A stretch of DNA of 14,236 bases from JBBDWJ01 sp040902925 (GTDB lineage Bacteria; Acidobacteriota; Terriglobia; Bryobacterales; UBA6623): positions 1 to 14,236 of the forward strand of contig JBBDWJ010000294.1 of assembly GCA_040902925.1 (NCBI GenBank), written 5' to 3'. Positions 1 through 7,448 of this stretch are shown in pieces. The number at the start of each line of letters is the position of its first letter. Within the stretch, counting starts at the first letter, position 1. The notes beneath the pieces were generated by a model that had not been told where the DNA came from, ran no database searches, and saw only the letters and a list, made by a program, of their open reading frames with translations. Both the position numbers and the translations under genes were made by a program.

Positions 1-208
1 CATTCTGGCGCAGGCCGGCCTGGCCGTTGGCCTGACGCTGGTGGTGGCCCGCCGCTTTCCGGATTTCGCCGCGCCGATCACGGTTGTCGTGCTGGCTTCG
101 GTCGTGCTGCACGAAATGCTCGGCCCGATCGGCGCGCGTTTCGCCATTGTTCGCGCGGGCGAAGCGCGTCTGCGCAAGACGGAACCGGAGTCGATTTGGG
201 CTTCGTAA
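1..208 (+). CDS. Cation:proton antiporter (CPA2 type), C-terminal fragment
   Basis: An open frame enters from the left edge (first whole codon at position 2) and stops at TAA 206-208, giving the last 68 residues of a protein. These match the end of the downstream antiporter almost position for position: AQAGLAVGLTLV against AQADLAIGLTLV, then EMLGPIG in both, and endings ESIWAS against QSIWA. It is therefore the last two membrane segments and short cytoplasmic tail of a Na+/H+-exchanger-family (PF00999) protein that exchanges protons for monovalent cations in the inner membrane. No TrkA-N/RCK domain follows. The next gene starts 169 bp downstream on the same strand. That spacer shows two GGGGTACAC copies and a weak CCGC-TGAA-GCGG hairpin at 265-276, but no T-run. 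The fragment is real coding sequence; its N-terminal part lies outside the window. Confidence 0.9.
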   Translation, partial: ILAQAGLAVGLTLVVARRFPDFAAPITVVVLASVVLHEMLGPIGARFAIVRAGEARLRKTEPESIWAS

Positions 209-377
209 CGACTGCTTGTTGCGGCAGATGCAGCGGCTGGGGTACACGGGCGACGAGGGGAAGGCCGCTGAAGCGGACCGAGTGATAGCAGGGGTACACA
301 CCTACACGGCCGCCCCAAAAACCCCACAGCCTACCATTACGCATTACGGCATTGCGGCAGCCTAACGTTTCACCTGC

Positions 378-1586
378 ATGAATGAACTCGCATCCCTCGG
401 CCTGATTCTGCTGCTGGCGCTTCTGGCCGGCCACCTGGTGCAGTTTCTGCGCATTCCCGAAGTCACCGGCTACATTCTGGCGGGGATCATGCTGGGGCCG
501 TCGGTGCTGGGCTGGGTAAGCGCCCGTAACCTGGCCGCACTCGAAGTCTTGAGTGAAGTAGCGCTTGGGCTGATTCTGTTTTCCATTGGCTCGGTCTTTG
601 AGATCGAGCGCTTCCGGCAAGTCGGCCGGCCGATCCTGGTATTGACGGCGGCGGAATCGCTGCTGGCGGGCACGCTGGTGTTTAGCGGCATGCTGATGTT
701 GGGCCAGCCTTGGCCGGTCGCGGCGCTGCTGGGCGCGATCGCCATCGCCACTGCGCCGGCTTCTACCTTGATGGTGATTCGCGAATGTAATTCCAAGGGG
801 CCGCTCACCAGTTCCCTGCTCGGCATTATCGCCGTCAACAACATTTTCTGCCTGGTCACTTTCAGCATTGTGGCGGCCTCGATCGAGCTGGCCAGCGGAC
901 CCGGCGGCGCAAGCTTTTGGAGTACCCTCTATGGCTCGGTGCATTCTCTTTTGTGGACGTTGTTGGGCTCGGTGGCGCTGGGATTCCTAGTGGGGCTGAT
1001 GCTTGTCGGATGGGCCACGAAAATTTCCGACACCGGCGAGATGGTGATGCTGCTGGCGGGGTCGATCCTATTCTGCGTGGGCGTTGCTCGCGTTCTCGAC
1101 CTTTCGCAGCTCATCGCCAGCCTCGCCGTCGGGGCCACGATGGTGAATCTGTCGAGGCGCAGCAAGCGCCTGTTCGCGACGCTGGGCGAAACGGACCCGC
1201 CGTTCTACGCGATCTTTTTCGTCATCGCGGGCGCCGACATGGACGTCGAGCTGGTGTGGCACATGGGGGCGCTCGGCATTGTCTACGTGCTGGGGCGCAC
1301 GTCCGGCAAAGCGCTCGGGGCCTGGTGGGGCGCGCGGCGGCTTGCGATGCCCGAATCGGTGCGGCGGAATCTTGGGTTTGCGCTGTTTGCGCAAGCAGAC
1401 CTTGCCATCGGCCTGACGCTGGTCATCAATCGCTCGTTTGCCGAATTTGCCCCGGCCGTCGGCGTCGCCGTATTGGCCGCGGTTGTTGTGTTTGAGATGC
1501 TGGGACCGATCGGGGTGCGGTATTCGCTGATGCGGTCGGGCGAGGGGAAGGCTCAAAAATCCGAAGCGCAGTCGATCTGGGCCTGA
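378..1586 (+). CDS. Cation:proton antiporter, CPA2/Na+/H+ exchanger family
   Basis: The 402-residue protein is almost entirely hydrophobic, with about 12 membrane segments, the usual size for the bare transport domain of CPA2 antiporters (PF00999). It lacks the C-terminal TrkA-N/RCK regulatory domain of KefB/KefC. Family landmarks are visible: GYILAGIMLGPSVLGW near residues 31-46, the ATAPAS segment near 124-129, FFVIAGADMD in a late helix, GRTSGK, and AQADLAIGLTL near the end. The TM5 position where CPA2 exchangers usually carry an Asp-Asp pair reads AVNNIF (Asn154-Asn155), so ion coupling may be altered. The start ATG at 378 gives a normal N-terminus but has no clear Shine-Dalgarno sequence. 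The upstream gene is a close paralogue, so this is a tandem pair, possibly co-transcribed. Family assignment is secure; substrate (Na+, K+ or other) cannot be told. Confidence 0.93.
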   Translation: MNELASLGLILLLALLAGHLVQFLRIPEVTGYILAGIMLGPSVLGWVSARNLAALEVLSEVALGLILFSIGSVFEIERFRQVGRPILVLTAAESLLAGTLVFSGMLMLGQPWPVAALLGAIAIATAPASTLMVIRECNSKGPLTSSLLGIIAVNNIFCLVTFSIVAASIELASGPGGASFWSTLYGSVHSLLWTLLGSVALGFLVGLMLVGWATKISDTGEMVMLLAGSILFCVGVARVLDLSQLIASLAVGATMVNLSRRSKRLFATLGETDPPFYAIFFVIAGADMDVELVWHMGALGIVYVLGRTSGKALGAWWGARRLAMPESVRRNLGFALFAQADLAIGLTLVINRSFAEFAPAVGVAVLAAVVVFEMLGPIGVRYSLMRSGEGKAQKSEAQSIWA

Positions 1587-1607
1587 GGAACAGACCTGAG
1601 GAACAGA
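1582..1607 (+). repeat. 13-bp perfect tandem duplication across a stop codon
   Basis: CCTGAGGAACAGA occurs twice back to back (1582-1594 and 1595-1607). The first copy contains the TGA stop of the antiporter gene. The second TGA is out of frame with it. The repeat fills most of the 28-bp gap between the two convergent genes and looks like a replication-slippage duplication that could be tolerated after the stop. Confidence 0.9.
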
Positions 1608-1614
1608 ACCGCGA

Positions 1615-2295
1615 TCAGCCGCCCGACATGCGCGCCAACGGATGATTCGATTTCATCTTGTTCTCTTCGCTCGATGCTTCGAGGGCTGCGACGCGTTTGG
1701 TCAAGTCGGTGAGCATCAGGCCGACGGGGTCAGGCAAGTGGCCGTGCTCGAGCATCTCGGACTCTTCGCTGATCGCAACACCCTTGACGGCAACGACGCG
1801 GCCGGGAATGCCCACAACAGTGGAATGCGGCTCGACCGGCTTGACGACGACGGAGCCCGCTCCGACGCGCACCCAATCCCCGATGGTGATGTTGCCGAGG
1901 ACTTTCGCGCCTGAACCGATCACGACGTGGTTGCCGACCGTGGGGTGGCGTTTGCCCTTTTCCAAGCCCGTTCCGCCCAGGGTCACGCCCTGGTAAAGCA
2001 GGACGTCATCGCCGATCTCGGCCGTCTCTCCGATGACCACGCCCATGCCGTGGTCGATGAAGAAACTGCGGCCGATTTTCGCTCCGGGATGGATCTCAAT
2101 GCCGGTCAGCCAGCGCGCGAAGTGAGAAATGCAGCGCGCGATCACGTAGAACCGCCGTCGGTAAAAGCCGTGCGAGATGCGGTGCAGCAGAACCGCGTGG
2201 AGGCCCGGGTAGCACAACAACACTTCCAACGTGCTTTTGGCCGCCGGATCGTGCCGGAAGACTGTCGCGACCTGTTCCCGGATGCCCTGTAGCAT
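1615..2295 (-). CDS. cysE: Serine O-acetyltransferase (short CysE type)
   Basis: The 226-residue protein transfers acetyl from acetyl-CoA to L-serine to give O-acetylserine, the first step of cysteine biosynthesis, in the cytoplasm. It has a helical N-terminus (about 1-65), then a left-handed beta-helix of hexapeptide repeats (about 66-165). The active-site stretches are present: IEIHPGAKIG, FIDHGMGVVIGETAEIGDD and the QGVTLGGTG to KRHPTVGNHVVIGSGAKVLG region. By alignment from memory with E. coli CysE, His82 and His117 match catalytic His158 and His193, and Glu67 sits at Asp143. Length is that of the short Bacillus-type enzyme; a charged, possibly coiled-coil tail (about 190-215) follows. 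The ATG at 2295 is supported by a GGGAG Shine-Dalgarno sequence 7 nt upstream (2302-2309 on the plus strand). No CysK gene is adjacent. It is convergent with the antiporter and 243 bp downstream of the radical SAM gene. Confidence 0.95.
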   Translation of the reverse strand: MLQGIREQVATVFRHDPAAKSTLEVLLCYPGLHAVLLHRISHGFYRRRFYVIARCISHFARWLTGIEIHPGAKIGRSFFIDHGMGVVIGETAEIGDDVLLYQGVTLGGTGLEKGKRHPTVGNHVVIGSGAKVLGNITIGDWVRVGAGSVVVKPVEPHSTVVGIPGRVVAVKGVAISEESEMLEHGHLPDPVGLMLTDLTKRVAALEASSEENKMKSNHPLARMSGG

Positions 2296-2405
2296 GACGT
2301 TGCTCCCTCAAGCGCTGACCGTTGTGGGGGTTTGCGCGGTTCGCGAGCCAAGTTGGGCTTTCCGTTATTGGATGGCTCGAGCGGCAGAAAGTTGCAGAAC
2401 AAAGC

Positions 2406-2424
2406 GCCGGCGTTTCAAGCCGGC
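2406..2424. repeat. Hairpin in the 2296-2538 intergenic stretch
   Basis: GCCGGC, a 7-nt loop GTTTCAA, and GCCGGC again form a perfect 6-bp stem. It lies between the stop of the radical SAM gene and the start of cysE, both on the minus strand. There is no T-run after it, so it is not a clear intrinsic terminator; it could be a small structured element in the cysE leader. The rest of the 243-bp stretch shows no convincing gene, riboswitch or promoter. Confidence 0.45.
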
Positions 2425-2538
2425 CCGGTACAACAGCACTTTCGAGTTCGCAACATGGGCAGGATGTTTTCTTGATGCTAGGCGATGGCCGGGGGGAAGT
2501 CAAACCAGCTTTTGGCCATCCAAAGGCGCCTTCGCACG

Positions 2539-3723
2539 CTACAATTTTTCCGTGGATGCCGGAGCGGGTGCGCTATTCGCGGGCTGTTCGCCGGGACGCC
2601 GCGTTCCAATAACCCCGCGCAAGGCGGCGCCAGCGGCAATTTGCACGACCCGCGGGACGCTATAGATGGTCGAGGCGTAGTGGCCGCATTCGTGCGTGCA
2701 GAAACATCCATCCGCGGCCTCGCGGGCGATCCGCCGCGCGCGCTCGCCGAACCACAACCGGCGGAAGTCGTAGCCCGCACGCCGTAAATTGCCGAGCCTG
2801 CTGTTCTTGATTTCGCACTCCACAACGTCGCCGTTGCTATAGATCACGCCAGCCAGGCGCCCGGAAACGCAGGAGAATTGCGCGCGCTGCTGGGCCACCG
2901 TGCGGTCGACCGTCAGCCGCACGCGCTGATCGAGCAGATGATTTGCGGCTCCGAATGCGTTTGGACCGTTGGATTGCGGATGTCCTTCGGAATAGTCTTG
3001 CTCCATACGGCGCAGCAACTTTTCGTAGTTTTCGATCTTCACTTCGGTCTGGCTAGGGTCGAGCGGCGTACCGCGGCAATAGTTGAACGACAAGCCGTCG
3101 GGCCGGAACCGCCGCCGCAGTTCCTCGTAGATTTCGAGAATCTCGTCCTGATTCTCTTTCATGACTGTTGTCAGCGTGTGGACGATCAGATTGGGGAAAC
3201 GCTTTCGTAGGGGCGCGATGGCGTCGGCGGTTTGCAGCATGCGCCGCCAGGCGTTTTCGCGGCCGCGGATGTGGTCGTGCTTTTCCTCGTCGACGTGGTC
3301 CACGCTCAGGTTGAGATGAAACCGCAGGCCGGGCGCGGCGGCGAGCGTGGTTTCGAGTGTTTCGACGACACGCGCGGTATGTTGTCCGTTGGTCGGAACG
3401 TAGACGTTAGCGACGTTGTTGGTATCGACGGCGGCCAGCACAATGCTCGCCAGGTCGGCACGCAGAAAGGGCTCGCCGCCTCCGAGGAACAAGTTGTAGA
3501 TCTCGTCCATCGAGGCGAGAACGCGTTGAAACTCCTCCAGGCTGAAATCCGAGTTCGGTTTCGGGTTCAGCTCATCCCAGTAGAAACAGTGGATGCATTT
3601 CTCGTCGCAGCGCGTCGTCACGTAGAGCGTCACGAAAGGAGGCGTCACCCGCCGGCCTAAAGCGGTCTTCCACTGGATGCGCGCCAGGTGGGCGGCGAAC
3701 GACGGCGTTTGTGAGCGGGACAT
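2539..3723 (-). CDS. Radical SAM protein with SPASM-like C-terminal cysteines
   Basis: The 394-residue protein has the radical SAM cluster motif CDEKCIHC (Cys39, Cys43, Cys46), which binds the 4Fe-4S cluster used to cleave S-adenosylmethionine. The SAM-binding GGGEP motif follows at 81-85. After the TIM-barrel part (about 30-215), the C-terminus carries five more cysteines: Cys285, Cys303 in the SNGDVVEC context, and Cys340, Cys342, Cys346 in GCFCTHECGH. This resembles a reduced SPASM/Twitch region holding one auxiliary Fe-S cluster. Such enzymes often modify peptides or act in cofactor synthesis, but the substrate here is unknown. A Pro/Ala-rich tail ends the protein. ATG 3723 puts the CxxxCxxC motif at the usual distance and has a weak GAGAG upstream. 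No precursor-peptide gene, transporter or partner enzyme is visible nearby; the upstream neighbour is divergent. Confidence 0.9.
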   Translation of the reverse strand: MSRSQTPSFAAHLARIQWKTALGRRVTPPFVTLYVTTRCDEKCIHCFYWDELNPKPNSDFSLEEFQRVLASMDEIYNLFLGGGEPFLRADLASIVLAAVDTNNVANVYVPTNGQHTARVVETLETTLAAAPGLRFHLNLSVDHVDEEKHDHIRGRENAWRRMLQTADAIAPLRKRFPNLIVHTLTTVMKENQDEILEIYEELRRRFRPDGLSFNYCRGTPLDPSQTEVKIENYEKLLRRMEQDYSEGHPQSNGPNAFGAANHLLDQRVRLTVDRTVAQQRAQFSCVSGRLAGVIYSNGDVVECEIKNSRLGNLRRAGYDFRRLWFGERARRIAREAADGCFCTHECGHYASTIYSVPRVVQIAAGAALRGVIGTRRPGEQPANSAPAPASTEKL

Positions 3724-3904
3724 GAAACGCGAACTCTCTCGTAAGGGTATCCGGTTGGCGCTGGGCGGGCAATGCTGCCGCGCGTCTCGTTGCCGCGGCT
3801 GGTGCTAGACCAAGGGCTATCCGAAGAAAACCAGCGCGTTGGAACCATCCACGGAACTTCGCGCGCCGCAGTCTCGTAAGCTTCCTGTTGGCCAAGCCGG
3901 CCCT

Positions 3905-3910
3905 AGGAGG
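3905..3910 (+). promoter_or_regulatory. Shine-Dalgarno sequence for the DUF4097-type gene
   Basis: A perfect AGGAGG lies 5 nt before the ATG at 3916 and fixes that start. It is the strongest ribosome binding site in the window. The rest of the 192-bp divergent intergenic region (3724-3915) shows no promoter that I trust. Confidence 0.85.
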
Positions 3911-3915
3911 TCCCC

Positions 3916-4719
3916 ATGCGACCGCTGCTCGCGCTCTCGCTGCTGAGTTTCGCCGTAAACCCAGCCTGTCATCTCGACCTCGAAGACCGCTCGGTCTCCG
4001 AGAGCGTCGAGCACAGCGTGGCCCTCGACCCGCAGGGCCGCTTCAAGATCGAGAACCCGCGCGGCCTGATTCGCATCGACACTTGGGACCGGCCCGAGGT
4101 GCGCATCGAGGCGGACAAATACGCCGGCAGCCGCGACGCGCTCAAGGATGTGCGCATCGAAATCAAGGGTGAAGGCCAGCGGGTCGAGGTGCGCACGCAC
4201 GTGCCGGACCGCTTCGGCATTTTTGGAGGCTCGGGCGGCTCGGTCGACTACCGCATCACGCTGCCGGCGACCGTGCGGATCGAGGCGTCCACCGTGAACG
4301 GGCAGGTTGAGGTGGAGGGCGTCAGCGGCGATATCGAAGTCAGCTCGGTGAACGGCAAAGTAACGGCGACGGATGTTGAAGGCGAAGTGCGCGCGTCGAC
4401 GATCAACGGCAGGGTCGAAGTGAGCCACTTGAGCTTACCGGCCAGCGCTCATCACGAGTATTCCTGCATCAATGGAACCGTTCGCGTGTATTTGCCCGGC
4501 TCCGCGGCCGGGCGCTTTCACCTGGAATGGGTGAACGGATCGGTCGACAGCGATTTTCCGATGGAGCTAGGACGTAAATGGCCGGGCCCGAAGTCGATCG
4601 ACGCGCAAGTGGGAGAGGGCAGAAACCACTTCAAGTTCTCGACGGTGAACGGCAGCATCAAGATTCTCAAACGCGCGGAGGAAGTCCGCGGCGGGCAACC
4701 GGGCACGACGGGGATCTGA
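3916..4719 (+). CDS. Exported DUF4097-type beta-repeat protein
   Basis: The 267-residue protein starts with a hydrophobic signal-like segment (about residues 3-17) ending in NPAC at Cys18. This is not a canonical lipobox, so lipid attachment is doubtful, but export is likely. The body is a regular beta-strand ladder with the motif x-[VI]-N-G-x-[VI] at residues 128, 146, 164, 186, 207 and 245; the first three are exactly 18 residues apart. This is typical of the DUF4097 / adhesin-like family (PF13349), proteins of unknown function predicted to form a right-handed beta-solenoid. A Gly-rich turn GIFGGSGGS lies at 101-109. The start is fixed by AGGAGG. The gene stands alone: divergent from the radical SAM gene and convergent with the next gene 48 bp away. 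No sigma/anti-sigma or LiaF-like neighbour is present to suggest a signalling role. Confidence 0.82.
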   Translation: MRPLLALSLLSFAVNPACHLDLEDRSVSESVEHSVALDPQGRFKIENPRGLIRIDTWDRPEVRIEADKYAGSRDALKDVRIEIKGEGQRVEVRTHVPDRFGIFGGSGGSVDYRITLPATVRIEASTVNGQVEVEGVSGDIEVSSVNGKVTATDVEGEVRASTINGRVEVSHLSLPASAHHEYSCINGTVRVYLPGSAAGRFHLEWVNGSVDSDFPMELGRKWPGPKSIDAQVGEGRNHFKFSTVNGSIKILKRAEEVRGGQPGTTGI

Positions 4720-4767
4720 CGGCCGGCGGCTTTGCCCCGGGGCTCACGTAAAAAAGCTTAGGGAAGG

Positions 4768-6437
4768 CTAGGGATAGAAAACCGACTTGCCCACCATCGA
4801 CTGGTAGGTGACGAACCCGAAGTCGAGGCCGCTGGCGTTGACGTTGGGCACGTCAATCTTCGGGCTTGTGCCGACAAGCAATAGGCCCGTGCTGTTGGAG
4901 CCGATCTGGACGCTCGCGGGCAGATTCGCCAGCACGGACGGCGGCACCGTAAAACTGCCAAGCTCGAGGGGCACGCTGCAGACGAACGCGCCGCTGACAT
5001 TGTTGGCGGGCGTGGGAGAGCTTTCCGAGATCCCCAGAATGCGAACGAACTGGCGGATCGAGTCGCCCCCCGACCAGGTTAGAAAAATCCCCTGGCTGCG
5101 ATCAATACGGCTGATCTGTCCTTGATTCGTCCACGTGATGGGCGGCGGCAGTTCTAAGGCCGCTTCAAACGTCCCGACGGGCGAGCCGGCGCTCGATGCC
5201 ACGGTGTACATTCCGGGATCCAAATACAGCGGAGGCTGCTGCGTCGTCGCAAGCTGCGAAGCATAGAAGCCTGGGTTCGTGCGCGGAATCGAGCGCGACC
5301 CGTTGGGCCCCCGCAGGATCAGCTCGACGCCGGCATCCAGGGGTTGCAGCGGAGCGGGGTTGGCAAGCGCAGCCGTGGCGCCGCGCGAAAAAAAGGAAGC
5401 ACAGGTTCCCANNNNNNNNNNCCCAGCGCCGGCATCGAAACGGCGGGAACGAAGAACCACTCGGCGTTGCTGACGGACTCGAACGCGCCAACAGCGCCGT
5501 CGGTCACCAGAGACTGTCCGGAGCCGCCGACCTGCAAAGCATTGCGCGCCAGAACGACCCTGCCGAGCCGCGATCCGGCCGCTGCGGGCTGACCCGCGAA
5601 AGGGTTGGCGGGGTCTTCACAGGCGCCGCCGGCCGCCGCGATCGACATGGTCGCCGTGTTGCTTGTCACCCCGGCGGCTGTTCGAACCGTCAGTGGCACG
5701 TAGCAGCCTGGTGGTGCGTCGTCGGGCACGACAAATACGATCTGATCGACGCCCGCGCAGCAAGGGCTTCGGCCCCGGTAAAGAAGTGCGGCCGGCCGGT
5801 TGCCGACCAATACCTGCACCTCCGCCAGATCCCCCGCTGGCGGCGCTTCGGTGTCGGGAGCGTTGATCGCGCCCAGACCGGTGCCCCACACCGTAACTAC
5901 CTGGCCGGGCCGCGCGCTTTGCCGCGTCGAGTTCAGGGGCTGGCTCTCTTGCGAGATAAAATTCTGGACCACCGCCGGACCCGAACCCGAGCCGTTGATT
6001 GTAAAAATGCCAAAGCTCGCTGGAACCACGCGAACCATGGCCGGGAAGAAGCTCTGGCCGCCGCTGGCGACGAAGGTGACGAAAACCGCGACCTCGCCGA
6101 GTGGCGCATTGGATGGCATGATCGCGTTGACCTGGCTGTTATTGGCGAATATCGGGATCGCGGCGACCGACTGGTTGCCCTGCCGGACCATCACCGAAAC
6201 CTGCGCCAGTTCCCGCTGCAGCGGAAAAGCGTCGACTTTGACGCCTTCGGGAGGGCCCATCTGGTCGCCAAACACGGTGAAAATTGAGCCGCGCGCTATG
6301 TTGCCGCCCGGCAGCTCGACCGGCAGGAAGCTGGCAGCGTTGACGACGCTGTTGGCGTTGAAGGTCGGGTGCGCGCTGCACGGTACAACCGACCAGAGGG
6401 CGGCAATGCCCGACAAAATAAATCGCGGATAAGGCAT
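4768..6437 (-). CDS. Secreted TIGR03437-domain protein, interrupted by assembly gap
   Basis: Two frames separated by 10 Ns form one gene. The first part (6437 to 5422, 338 residues) has a signal peptide (cleavage likely after CSA, residue 22) and a TIGR03437-type module, about 30-265: VVNAASFLPVELPGG, ARGSIFTVFGDQMGP, FANNSQVNAIMPSNAPLGE and ARPGQVVTVWGTGLGAI. The second part (5411 to 4768, 213 residues) has a beta-rich tail with LDPGMYTVASS, PPPITWTNQG, GIFLTWSGGD and GSFTVPPSVLANLP, a pattern I associate with acidobacterial secreted proteins of this family. The module is usually C-terminal; here it is N-terminal. The parts are in different frames because the gap length is arbitrary; the true gap must be 2 modulo 3 if there is no real frameshift. 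The start at 6437 has only a weak ribosome site. The product is extracellular or surface bound, function unknown. Confidence 0.8.
5412..5421. other. Assembly gap of 10 Ns
   Basis: Ten Ns lie inside the TIGR03437-domain gene. Ten is a common placeholder, so the real length is unknown. Two unpaired coding bases remain on each side, so an intact gene needs a missing length of 2 modulo 3. An A7 run lies just left of the gap. Confidence 0.97.
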
Positions 6438-6532
6438 CTTAAGTTTGGGTTCGCCGGCTGCTCAGCGGCGGCAGCCCGTTCCGATCCGTACAGGCGTTCT
6501 GGAAGGCAGTGAAGAGACTCCCGAGACCCTTC

Positions 6533-6538
6533 ATCATA
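6533..6538 (-). promoter_or_regulatory. Candidate -10 box for the TIGR03437-domain gene
   Basis: On the minus strand TATGAT (5 of 6 to the TATAAT consensus) lies about 95 nt before the start codon, with only a poor -35 match (TAGGCA, 19 nt further upstream). A 6-bp hairpin, GGCTGC and GCAGCC at 6456-6476, would lie in the leader. The 172-bp region 6438-6609 holds no gene that I can support. Confidence 0.3.
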
Positions 6539-6609
6539 CTGAAGCCCGGATTCGTTCTGCCTAAGCGAGGAGGGACGTAAGGGAAAGCACTGAGGCAAAT
6601 CACGCGGGG

Positions 6610-7407
6610 TTATGGGGCGTGCGGCTCGGGTTGCGGCGCCCGCATGCGCGCCATGCGCGGGTAGATCACGCCGGGGAACAGCCGCGCCAGCGCGATCAGC
6701 ACCCAGCCGATTCGCGGCGTGACCACGGTGCGCTTACCCTTCCGCAATCCATCGATGATCGCGTCGGCGCACTGCTCGGCGGTGATCTTGAAGCGGCGCT
6801 GGCGATTGACCGCCGGCGGAATGCTCCCCGTCAGCACGTTGTCGCGGAACGGCGTCTCGACAAATCCCGGGCACACGCACATGACCTGGATGCCGCGGCC
6901 GTCGAGTTCCATGCGCAAGCCGTCGGAGTAGCCGTTCAAGGCATACTTCGAAGCCGAGTAAAGGCTCAGCCACGGCAGCGGCACCTTGCCGCCGATCGAG
7001 CTGATATGGACCACGGCGCCGCCCCGGGGCATCACGGGCAGCACCCGCGCCGTCAGATCGACCGGCGCGAAGAAATTCAGTTCGAACAAGCGCCGCAGCA
7101 TCACCGGATCGGCCTCGAACGAGGGCACGTACATGCCCACGCCGGCGCAATTGATCAGAATGTCGATCGTCTCAAAACGCTCACGTGCCTCGGCGGCGAG
7201 TTTTTCGAGCGATGCCCGGTCGCACAGGTCCGCGGGAATCACGGTTGCTTCGGCGGGCGAAACCTCGCGCGCCACTTCCTCGAGCCGTTCCCGCGAGCGG
7301 CCGGTTAGGATCAGCCGCGCGCCTTCACGCGCCAGGGCCGCGGCCGTGGCGCGGCCGATGCCGGATGAGGCTCCCGTGATGAGCGCGGTCTTGTTTCGAA
7401 AATTCAT
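6610..7407 (-). CDS. Short-chain dehydrogenase/reductase (SDR)
   Basis: The 265-residue protein is a classical SDR, an NAD(P)-dependent oxidoreductase with a Rossmann fold. The nucleotide-binding TGASSGIG is at 11-18, INCAG (the NNAG position) at 85-89, Asn111 follows, Ser137 lies in HISSIGG and the YSASK catalytic pair is Tyr150/Lys154. PGFVETPF near 180-187 is also typical. LTGRSRERL after the second strand suggests NADP preference through the Arg residues. The C-terminal segment (about 233-255) is hydrophobic and ends in a basic tail, so membrane association is possible. The ATG at 7407 is preferred over one at 7440 because it places the first beta strand at residue 6 as usual, and the longer version adds 11 residues of no family character. 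It is divergent from the LON-domain gene with 41 bp between start codons. Substrate unknown. Confidence 0.92.
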   Translation of the reverse strand: MNFRNKTALITGASSGIGRATAAALAREGARLILTGRSRERLEEVAREVSPAEATVIPADLCDRASLEKLAAEARERFETIDILINCAGVGMYVPSFEADPVMLRRLFELNFFAPVDLTARVLPVMPRGGAVVHISSIGGKVPLPWLSLYSASKYALNGYSDGLRMELDGRGIQVMCVCPGFVETPFRDNVLTGSIPPAVNRQRRFKITAEQCADAIIDGLRKGKRTVVTPRIGWVLIALARLFPGVIYPRMARMRAPQPEPHAP

Positions 7408-7413
7408 GTTGCA

Positions 7414-7443
7414 TTGCCCATCCGCCGAATGGGAAGCCATAAT
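7414..7443 (+). promoter_or_regulatory. Candidate promoter giving a leaderless LON-domain mRNA
   Basis: TTGCCC at 7414-7419, an 18-nt spacer, and CATAAT at 7438-7443 (5 of 6 to consensus) lie directly before the ATG at 7449. Transcription would begin at about the start codon. The only purine-rich stretch, GGGAAG at 7431-7436, is 12 nt from the ATG, too far for a good ribosome site. Confidence 0.4.
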
Positions 7444-7448
7444 GTAGC

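Noticed and set aside
84..365. A 93-residue plus-strand open frame near the left edge
   Set aside because: It overlaps the antiporter tail in another frame; the antiporter frame matches its paralogue closely.
2096..2503. A minus-strand open frame with a CPCC motif upstream of cysE
   Set aside because: It overlaps cysE in another frame and only the first part is free; a single CPCC does not make a zinc-ribbon, and no conserved context is seen.
2296..2538. A riboswitch or T-box in front of cysE
   Set aside because: No T-box, SAM-riboswitch or other conserved core was recognised; only one short hairpin is present.
4720..4767. Possible bidirectional terminator (GCCCCGGGGC at 4734-4743 and an A6 run)
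   Set aside because: The palindrome has no loop, and the A/T run is not placed after a stem in the direction of either gene.
5319..5411. Continuation of the upstream TIGR03437 frame directly across the N-gap to a stop near 5319
   Set aside because: The residues after the gap in that frame are Arg/Pro-rich without family character, while the other frame continues with typical secreted-protein sequence to 4768.
7408..7440. Longer SDR start at 7440
   Set aside because: It adds 11 residues with no SDR character and overlaps the promoter region of the divergent gene; ATG 7407 fits the family.
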